Both the position numbers and the translations under genes were made by a program. A stretch of DNA of 11,216 nucleotides, taken from Methylococcaceae bacterium UBA4132 (lineage in GTDB: Bacteria; Pseudomonadota; Gammaproteobacteria; Methylococcales; Methylomonadaceae). Shown piece by piece: positions 6,095-11,216 of this stretch. Position 1 is the stretch's first letter. The number at the start of each line of letters is the position of its first letter. Location of the stretch: positions 1 to 11,216 of the forward strand of contig DFWO01000042.1 in assembly GCA_002380945.1 (NCBI GenBank), written 5' to 3'. Under the pieces are notes generated by a model. The model worked only from the letters and a program-made list of their open reading frames with translations, had not been told where the DNA came from and did not search any database.

Positions 6095-6981
6095 AAATCA
6101 TGCGGAGCTAACTGTTCGATAAACCAGCGTAATACATTGCCTTGATTGCTGGTTTTCCATGCTATATGTAACGCCTCTGTTGGTATCAGATTTTCTACTG
6201 GCAAGGCAATTAATCGACCACGCGCTAGTAAATTCTCAATACGATGCGCAGGTAAAAATCCTACCCCTAAACCCAAACATTGCGCGTGTATTTTTTCTGC
6301 CAGCGATGGCACGCGTAATACAGGACGCTTGCTAAACAGTCGATGACTTTGTGGAGCTTGTTGTTTCGATGAATCCCGCACTACGATAAAACGGTATTGT
6401 TCGATTAATTGTTGCGACAGTGGCAATGCCACTTTTGTCAGTTCATGTTCTGGCGCAACCGCAAAAATCCATTCAATTTCCTGAATCTTTTGATAGCTAA
6501 TGCCGTTACTCAAGGTGTATTCAGCACTCACACCAATCACTAAATCCGCACGATTACTGCTCAAAGCTTCTTGTGTACCGCCCAGCACTTCTTCATAAAT
6601 ATTAATTTCAATATCAGGTAATAGCTCGTAAAACTGGGCAATCAACGGGTAGATGAACTCAAAGTCCAAAATGGAATCTATTGCTATATTAAACACTGGT
6701 TCCCAGCCACTATGTGCTTTTTTAGTGGTTATCGCTAAGCGTTCGGTGGCTTGTAGAATCTCCCGTCCTTGTTCTAGCAATACTTTACCTGCGGGCGTTA
6801 GCATGGCGCGTCTGCCTTCTTTCCGAAACAATACCACATCCAAGTCCTGTTCCAATTTCTGTACGGTATAAGAAATGGCGGACGGTACGCGAAATAATGC
6901 GTTAGCGGCAGCGGCAAAACTGCCTTTTTGGTCAATGGCATCAAGGACTTCCAGTGCATCGAGGGTAATAGGGTATTTCAT
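6091..6981 (-). CDS. LysR-family transcriptional regulator, YhaJ-like
   Basis: 296 residues, the normal LysR length. The N-terminal winged helix-turn-helix (about 8-66) contains DQKGSFAAAANALFRVPSAISYTVQKLEQDLDV-type sequence. A linker helix and a periplasmic-binding-protein-like effector domain (about 95-296) follow, with LGLGVGFLPAHRIE near the end as usual. From memory, the first 80 residues are strikingly like E. coli YhaJ (the DAID, GSFAAAA, RVPSA, SYT, QKLE and LDVVLF blocks). YhaJ activates yqjF, a DoxX gene, in response to dinitrotoluene breakdown products. The gene is divergent from a doxX-pirin-nitroreductase operon, so that operon is its likely target. The upstream DNA carries a dispersed repeat, and no strong promoter was seen for this gene. 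Confidence 0.92.
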   Translation of the reverse strand: MKYPITLDALEVLDAIDQKGSFAAAANALFRVPSAISYTVQKLEQDLDVVLFRKEGRRAMLTPAGKVLLEQGREILQATERLAITTKKAHSGWEPVFNIAIDSILDFEFIYPLIAQFYELLPDIEINIYEEVLGGTQEALSSNRADLVIGVSAEYTLSNGISYQKIQEIEWIFAVAPEHELTKVALPLSQQLIEQYRFIVVRDSSKQQAPQSHRLFSKRPVLRVPSLAEKIHAQCLGLGVGFLPAHRIENLLARGRLIALPVENLIPTEALHIAWKTSNQGNVLRWFIEQLAPHDF

Positions 6982-7008
6982 AATGGTTACTCACTGATGT
7001 TACGCATT

Positions 7009-7130
7009 TGTCCACGAAAAACACAAAAAGCACGAAAAGTAGTTTTTGTGATTAATAAACCTACAGACTTTCGCTGCTAACAAAATACATATTCATCTTT
7101 TTTCGATGTCTTTCGTGCTTTTCGTGGACT
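7009..7130. repeat. Imperfect inverted dispersed repeat of CACGAAAA type
   Basis: The left arm starts TGTCCACGAAAA (7009-7020) and continues with CACAAAAAGCACGAAAAG. The right arm, read on the other strand from 7130, starts AGTCCACGAAAAGCACGAAA. The outer GTCCACGAAAA is identical in both arms, and similarity fades inward. A nested perfect stem, CACAAAAA (7022-7029) with TTTTTGTG (7043-7050), is also present. Strings of CACGAAAA units of this kind are, as I recall, a common intergenic repeat in environmental bacteria. It fills much of the gap between the LysR gene and its predicted target operon. Confidence 0.6.
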
Positions 7131-7142
7131 GTAAATAAATGG

Positions 7143-7157
7143 TTCAATTATTTTGAA
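7143..7157 (+). promoter_or_regulatory. Predicted LysR-type operator for the doxX operon
   Basis: TTCAATTATTTTGAA is a 15-bp dyad (TTCAA, five bases, TTGAA) containing the LysR T-N11-A signature (T7144, A7156). It is nested in a wider dyad, GTTCAATT (7142-7149) and AATTGAAC (7160-7167). Its centre is about 64 bp before the predicted transcription start near 7214, the usual place for the primary LysR recognition site. Binding by the adjacent regulator is inference. Confidence 0.55.
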
Positions 7158-7201
7158 GCAATTGAACAAAATCTACCGCTTTTTATTCTACTAGCCAAAC
7201 T

Positions 7202-7207
7202 TATAAT
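7202..7207 (+). promoter_or_regulatory. -10 element of the doxX-pirin-nitroreductase promoter
   Basis: This is a perfect TATAAT. The -35 position at 17 bp spacing reads CTTTTT, a poor match, which fits a promoter that depends on an activator. The predicted start near 7214 leaves a leader of about 29 bases to doxX. Confidence 0.5.
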
Positions 7208-7242
7208 GAACCCAACATCACATAATCAATACAGAGGTCATT

Positions 7243-7707
7243 ATGAACAACAAATTAATTCACAACTTATTATTAGCTAACGCGGGGTTGGAAGCTCTTA
7301 TCTTACGTTTTCCCATCGGTTTAATTTTAGCCGCACACGGTAGCCAAAAATTATTCGCGTGGTTTGGCGGTTACGGATTAGACGGCACGGCGCAATGGAT
7401 GGCAACGGTGGGCTTACAGCCTAGTTTTATCATGGCGTTATTGGCGGGTAGTGCGGAATTTTTTGGCGGTGTTGCTTTAATGTTGGGTTTATTGACCCGT
7501 CCTGCGGCGGCGGCAAATGCCTTGACTATGCTAGTCGCGCTGGTATCAGTGCATTTAGGCAAAGGCTTTTTCATGGACACGCACGGTATTGAATACGCGC
7601 TGGCGTTATTATCAGCCACCAGCGCGCTGATATTCATCGGTGGTGGACGGTATTCATTGGATTATTATGTAATTAAAACCAATTTATTGGGGGTGCAAAA
7701 TGACTAA
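7243..7707 (+). CDS. DoxX family membrane protein
   Basis: 154 residues with four predicted membrane segments at about 15-33, 60-83, 90-106 and 116-134. Family features are RFPIGLILAAHGSQKLF (22-38), a loop with GGYGLDGTAQWMATVGL, AEFFGGVALMLGLLTR (71-86), and HLGKGFFM before the last helix. It is like E. coli YqjF. DoxX proteins are inner-membrane proteins linked to quinone, thiol or redox stress, with a poorly defined biochemical role. ATG 7243 has AGAGG at 7233-7237, five bases upstream. It is the first gene of an operon and ends eight bases inside the pirin gene, so translation is likely coupled. Confidence 0.9.
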   Translation: MNNKLIHNLLLANAGLEALILRFPIGLILAAHGSQKLFAWFGGYGLDGTAQWMATVGLQPSFIMALLAGSAEFFGGVALMLGLLTRPAAAANALTMLVALVSVHLGKGFFMDTHGIEYALALLSATSALIFIGGGRYSLDYYVIKTNLLGVQND

Positions 7708-8560
7708 GCAAATACGACAGCTGACAGCGGTTGTGACTGGGCAAGCCACCAGTGATGGCGCGGGCGTTAAACTCAAACGCATTATTCACCAGCAACACCA
7801 AAAAGCTTTTGATCCGTTTTTATTATTGGATGAATTCTCCTCGGATAATGCCGATGATTATATCGGCGGCTTTCCCAGTCATCCACATCGTGGCTTTGAA
7901 ACTGTGACGTATATGTTGGAAGGCGCGATGCTACACCGTGACCATTTGGGTAATGAAGGGCATTTACGCGCAGGAGACGTGCAGTGGATGACTGCCGCAC
8001 ATGGCATTATTCATTCGGAAATGCCTGAACAAGAAAACGGTTTGTTGCGTGGCTTTCAGTTGTGGATTAATTTACCTGCGGCAGAGAAAATGAAACCGCC
8101 GCATTATCAAGACATAGCTGCGGCTGATATTCCACGCCTTAGTTTGGCAAACGGCGGTACTATAAAAGTGATTGCAGGTGATTATGTCAGTGATACCGAA
8201 ACCATTACAGGTGCAGTGCATGGCGTAACCACGCAACCGTTATATCTTGATGTTTCATTAAGCCCACAACAACAATTAAATATTCCGATAGCAACTCAGC
8301 AGACGGTGTTGGTGTATGTCTATGAAGGCGTGTTAGCGGTAGGTGAATCAGCTGACATTCTAACAGCGGGACAACTTGGGCAATTACAAAACGGTGATAC
8401 GCTACAACTGGCAACCCAACAGCAAGCAGCACGATTTTTAGTATTAGCCGCACTGCCATTAAACGAACCTGTTGTACAATCAGGACCGTTTGTCATGAAC
8501 AGCGATGAAGAAGTTGAACAAGCATTTCGTGATTACCGTAACGGCGTATTGACGCTGTAA
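7700..8560 (+). CDS. Pirin family protein
   Basis: 286 residues: a complete bicupin with a conserved N-terminal and a looser C-terminal domain. The metal site is intact: H61 and H63 in HPHRGFETVTY, H105 and E107 in AHGIIHSEMP. The C-terminal pirin domain (about 175-280) includes LYLDVSLSP and a DYRNG ending. Bacterial pirins such as E. coli YhaK and YhhW are cytosolic; YhhW shows quercetin dioxygenase activity, while YhaK appears to be a redox-sensitive marker. The substrate here is unknown. ATG 7700 follows GGGGG at 7689-7693 by six bases and overlaps the doxX stop by eight bases. Position in the operon ties it to redox or electrophile stress, by inference. Confidence 0.93.
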   Translation: MTKQIRQLTAVVTGQATSDGAGVKLKRIIHQQHQKAFDPFLLLDEFSSDNADDYIGGFPSHPHRGFETVTYMLEGAMLHRDHLGNEGHLRAGDVQWMTAAHGIIHSEMPEQENGLLRGFQLWINLPAAEKMKPPHYQDIAAADIPRLSLANGGTIKVIAGDYVSDTETITGAVHGVTTQPLYLDVSLSPQQQLNIPIATQQTVLVYVYEGVLAVGESADILTAGQLGQLQNGDTLQLATQQQAARFLVLAALPLNEPVVQSGPFVMNSDEEVEQAFRDYRNGVLTL

Positions 8561-8582
8561 AACATCAACTAAGGAAACTACT

Positions 8583-9185
8583 ATGCAAGCAAAACCCGCA
8601 ACAAGCTGTGTAAAGATTCACAATATTATTCAAAATCGCTGGAGTCCAAGAGCGTTTGATGCGAATAAGCCCGTCAGTCATGATGATTTATTGGCACTGC
8701 TGGAAGCGGCGCGTTGGGCTCCATCGTGTTTTAACGATCAACCGTGGCGGTTTGTGGTGTGTAATAAAAACACCGATGCAGATAGCTGGCAAAACGCTCT
8801 CACTACCTTAGCGGAAAGAAACCAACTATGGGCAAAAAACGCACCTATATTAGTGTTGTCTGTGGCAATGGCAAATTTTAATCATAACGACAAGCCCAAC
8901 CGTTGGGCAATGTATGACACAGGAGCTGCCGCTACTAGCTTATGTTTACAAGCAACGGCGTTAGGTTTGATTGTGCATCAAATGGGTGGCTTTGATGCCG
9001 AAAAAGCCCGTGAGCTGTTTCATTTGCCCCATGACTGTACACCGATGGCAATGATGGCGATTGGTTATCAGGGCGATGCGAATATGTTGGATGAAGATTT
9101 TAAAGTCACTGAATTAGGTGAGCGGTCTCGCGTAGCATTGTATGAGCGATTTTATGCTGGACGGTGGGGCAAAGAAATGGAGTGA
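8583..9185 (+). CDS. Nitroreductase family protein, FMN-dependent
   Basis: 200 residues, the usual size for a single-domain nitroreductase. These are dimeric FMN enzymes that reduce nitroaromatics, quinones or activated alkenes with NAD(P)H. FMN-contact features are visible: RWSPRAF (19-25), APSCFNDQPWRFVV (46-59), the DTGAAATSLCLQATALGL helix (112-129), the MGGFD turn (134-138) and AIGYQGD (159-165). The actual substrate cannot be read from sequence. ATG 8583 has AAGGAA at 8571-8576, six bases upstream, and lies 22 bases after the pirin stop, so it is the third gene of the doxX operon. An inverted repeat follows 10 bases after its stop. Confidence 0.92.
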   Translation: MQAKPATSCVKIHNIIQNRWSPRAFDANKPVSHDDLLALLEAARWAPSCFNDQPWRFVVCNKNTDADSWQNALTTLAERNQLWAKNAPILVLSVAMANFNHNDKPNRWAMYDTGAAATSLCLQATALGLIVHQMGGFDAEKARELFHLPHDCTPMAMMAIGYQGDANMLDEDFKVTELGERSRVALYERFYAGRWGKEME

Positions 9186-9195
9186 TTTGTAGTCA

Positions 9196-9218
9196 TGCCA
9201 GTCCTTTAAGGACTGGCA
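9196..9218 (+). terminator. 11-bp inverted repeat, possible end of nitroreductase transcript
   Basis: TGCCAGTCCTT (9196-9206) and AAGGACTGGCA (9208-9218) are exact reverse complements around one base. In RNA this gives a 9-bp GC-rich stem with a five-base loop. The following GTCGTTAAAA has no T run, so an intrinsic terminator is only possible. It could also be a dispersed palindrome. Confidence 0.45.
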
Positions 9219-9234
9219 GTCGTTAAAACACCTG

Positions 9235-9264
9235 TGTACAGATAATTTAAAACTCAGATATACT
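9235..9264 (+). promoter_or_regulatory. Weak candidate promoter of the acetyl-CoA synthetase gene
   Basis: TGTACA (9235-9240) and TATACT (9259-9264) are 18 bp apart and match the -35 and -10 consensus at four and five of six positions. The leader would be about 28 bases. Confidence 0.3.
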
Positions 9265-9298
9265 TCAAAAACCAATTACTTTTACAACAAAAATAATT

Positions 9299-11191
9299 AT
9301 GAATTCATCTGATGAGCAACTATTTAATCCATCTCAACAAGTTATAGAGTATGCCAATGTTAAGGAATACGAAAACAACTATGCCGACTCTATTGCACAT
9401 CCATTAGATTTTTGGGAAAAACAAGCCGAAACACTCGATTGGGTAACAAAATGGGACAAAGTGCTGGATGACAGTAATCCACCGTTTTTTAAATGGTTTA
9501 CAGGTGGAAAAACTAACATCATTTTAAATGCCATTGACCGCCATTTAAAAACAGCCAATCGCAATAAATTAGCCATTATTTGGGAAGGCGAAACAGGTGA
9601 TGTCAGAAGTTTTTCGTATCATGCGTTAAATCGTGAAGTATGCGAGTTTGCCAATATTTTAAAAGCAATGGGGGTAAAAAAAGGTGACATTGTTACTATT
9701 TATTTACCGCAAATTCCCGAACAACTGTTTGCTATGCTTGCTTGTGCCAAAATTGGCGCGGCGCACAGCGTCGTTTATGGCGGTTTCAGTCACGAAGCCT
9801 TAGCCGATAGAATCAATGATGCCAACAGTCGCGTGGTAGTCACAGCGGATGGTGGTTTTAGACGTGGCAAATCTAGCCAATTAAAAGATATTGTCAATAA
9901 AGCCTTGGAACACACGCCCACCGTGGAAGTGTGTATCACGGTAAAACGGACAGGCATTGATGTATTCATGGAAAACGATCGTGATTATTGGTATCACGAT
10001 TTAAAAAGTCTACCGATTGCGTCATCAAAATGTGAAACCGAAATCATGGATGCCGAGGATATGTTATTTATTCTCTACACCTCAGGTTCTACGGGTAAGC
10101 CTAAAGGTTTAGTGCATACGCACGGCGGTTATAGTGTTTACACCGCAACCACGCATAAAATGGTTTTCGATATAAAACCCGAAGACCGTTGGTGGTGTGC
10201 CGCTGATCCTGGTTGGATTACTGGACACTCCTATATTGTTTACGCACCACTGATTAATGGTGCAACCATCTTTTTATACGAAGGTGCGCCCAATCATCCC
10301 TATCCAAATCGTTGGTGGAAAATGATTGAAAAATACGGCATCAACGTGTTATATACCTCGCCAACAGCGATACGCGGCTTAATGCGTTACGGGGAATCGT
10401 GGCCAAACAAACATGATTTAAGCTCACTGCGCTTATTAGGCTCTGTTGGTGAACCCATTAATCCAGAAGCGTGGAAATGGTATTACAACGTGATAGGTAA
10501 AGCACAATGCCCCATTATGGACACTTGGTGGCAAACAGAAACAGGCGGTTTTATTATTTGCCCGATTCCTGCCTTACCGTTAAAACCTGGTTCAGCGACA
10601 AAACCATTCTTTGGCATTGAAACCGATGTCGTTGACGATGAGGGCAAAAAAGTAGCCATCGGTGAAGAAGGCAGCTTAGTCATCAAAACACCTTGGCCAG
10701 GTATGGCGCGTACTGTTTATCAAGACCCAGAGCGTTTCAAAGACCTCTATTGGAGCAAATACCAGCAACACGGCTGGTATCATTGTGGCGATGCCGCCCG
10801 AATAGACGAGGACGGTTATTACTGGATTATTGGCAGAACCGATGACGTGATTAAAGTCAGTGGCTATAGACTAGGTTCAGCGGAAATTGAAAGCGCGTTA
10901 ATCACGCATCACGCCGTTGCAGAATCTGCCGCCATTGGTTTACCGCACGCACTAAAAGGCTACGCTATTCATTGTTATGTAGTGCTACGCAGAGGTTATG
11001 AACCCAGTCCCGCACTGGAAAAAGAAATCAGAGAACACGTTGGCGAAGCAATGGGTGCAATAGCTCGTCCTGAAGAAGTGGTGTTTATTGATGTATTACC
11101 CAAAACCAGAAGCGGAAAAATTATGCGTCGCTTGCTGAAAGCTCAGGCACTGGGGCAAGAAATTGGCGATACCAGCACCTTGGAAGAATAA
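9299..11191 (+). CDS. acs: Acetyl-CoA synthetase (acetate--CoA ligase, AMP-forming)
   Basis: 630 residues, a complete member of the ANL adenylate-forming family. It activates acetate with ATP to acetyl-AMP and then forms acetyl-CoA in the cytosol. Motifs: VVYGGFSHEALADRI (158-172), ADGGFRRGK (183-191), the P-loop YTSGSTGKPKG (260-270), ADPGWITGHSYIVYAPL (302-318), DTWWQTETGG (408-417), whose W411 closes the pocket for a short acyl group, YHCGDAA (494-500), GRTDDVIKVSGYRLG (512-526), and PKTRSGKIMRR (601-611) with K607, the catalytic lysine that protein acetylation commonly controls. Propionate is a possible second substrate. It is shorter than E. coli Acs (652), with a distinct N-terminus. 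ATG 9299 has no clear Shine-Dalgarno sequence. It is probably a separate transcription unit from the nitroreductase. Confidence 0.94.
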   Translation: MNSSDEQLFNPSQQVIEYANVKEYENNYADSIAHPLDFWEKQAETLDWVTKWDKVLDDSNPPFFKWFTGGKTNIILNAIDRHLKTANRNKLAIIWEGETGDVRSFSYHALNREVCEFANILKAMGVKKGDIVTIYLPQIPEQLFAMLACAKIGAAHSVVYGGFSHEALADRINDANSRVVVTADGGFRRGKSSQLKDIVNKALEHTPTVEVCITVKRTGIDVFMENDRDYWYHDLKSLPIASSKCETEIMDAEDMLFILYTSGSTGKPKGLVHTHGGYSVYTATTHKMVFDIKPEDRWWCAADPGWITGHSYIVYAPLINGATIFLYEGAPNHPYPNRWWKMIEKYGINVLYTSPTAIRGLMRYGESWPNKHDLSSLRLLGSVGEPINPEAWKWYYNVIGKAQCPIMDTWWQTETGGFIICPIPALPLKPGSATKPFFGIETDVVDDEGKKVAIGEEGSLVIKTPWPGMARTVYQDPERFKDLYWSKYQQHGWYHCGDAARIDEDGYYWIIGRTDDVIKVSGYRLGSAEIESALITHHAVAESAAIGLPHALKGYAIHCYVVLRRGYEPSPALEKEIREHVGEAMGAIARPEEVVFIDVLPKTRSGKIMRRLLKAQALGQEIGDTSTLEE

Positions 11192-11193
11192 GA

Positions 11194-11216
11194 TAGAAGT
11201 TACGCATTGACGATCG
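11194..11216. repeat. Right copy of terminal inverted repeat
   Basis: This is the inverted partner of 1-23 (22 of 23 matches), ending in self-complementary CGATCG. It begins two bases after the acetyl-CoA synthetase stop. Its GTTACGCATT (11199-11208) recurs exactly at 6999-7008, just before the LysR start on the minus strand, which suggests the repeat family is present more than once in this genome. Confidence 0.75.

Noticed and set aside
7371..7637. 88-residue minus-strand open frame inside doxX
   Set aside because: It is antisense to a gene with clear family motifs; low-complexity Ala-rich composition typical of a shadow.
1..11216. Window as a circular plasmid or transposon with terminal inverted repeats
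   Set aside because: It carries chromosomal housekeeping genes (recG, ubiC) and no replication, partition, transposase or integrase gene; an assembly break at a repeat is simpler.
1..11216. CRISPR array, tRNA, rRNA, toxin-antitoxin or defence system
   Set aside because: No regularly spaced repeats, no RNA gene hallmarks, and no gene of a known defence family; the nuclease is an exported SNase type with a signal peptide.

Overview
The window looks like a chromosomal contig from a gammaproteobacterium of moderately low GC content (clearly AT-leaning, by eye). The basis is the ridA-recG-ubiC order, the protein sequences, and the palindromic, dispersed-repeat-rich intergenic DNA typical of large environmental gammaproteobacterial genomes (Thiotrichales- or Methylococcales-like). 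The genus is inference. Both edges stop exactly at CGATCG and form a 23-bp inverted repeat with one mismatch, so the edges are probably assembly breaks at a repeated palindrome.

Layout. Positions 1-507 hold a membrane-protein gene cut by the window edge and apparently split by a frameshift near 211. Positions 508-765 have no gene but contain two perfect hairpins and a GGGTGGGCA-type palindromic element. Next come a secreted protein of unknown function (766-1260) and a small two-helix membrane protein with a zinc ribbon (1283-1624). After a gap with a good sigma70-type promoter comes the housekeeping run ridA-recG-ubiC (1809-4868): enamine/imine deaminase, fork-remodelling helicase and chorismate lyase. 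An exported Staphylococcus-nuclease-type protein on the minus strand (4869-5675) meets ubiC tail to tail with no spacing. Divergent from it is an orphan acyl-carrier-protein-like gene (5840-6094), whose stop overlaps by four bases the stop of a LysR regulator on the minus strand (6091-6981).

Divergent from the regulator, across a 261-bp gap, is a compact operon doxX-pirin-nitroreductase (7243-9185). The gap contains a dispersed repeat of CACGAAAA type, a TATAAT -10 box, and a 15-bp LysR-type dyad centred about 64 bp before the predicted transcription start. The regulator resembles E. coli YhaJ, and DoxX and pirin resemble YqjF and YhaK from the same E. coli neighbourhood. The cluster is best read as a LysR-controlled redox, quinone or electrophile response module. 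The last gene, after an 11-bp inverted repeat, is a complete acetyl-CoA synthetase (9299-11191).

I found no tRNA, rRNA, CRISPR array, transposase, phage gene or recognisable defence system. Nothing here clearly amounts to a new biological system. The most useful leads are the LysR operator and its operon, the terminal palindrome, the split membrane gene, the orphan carrier protein, and the repeats in the gene-free gaps.
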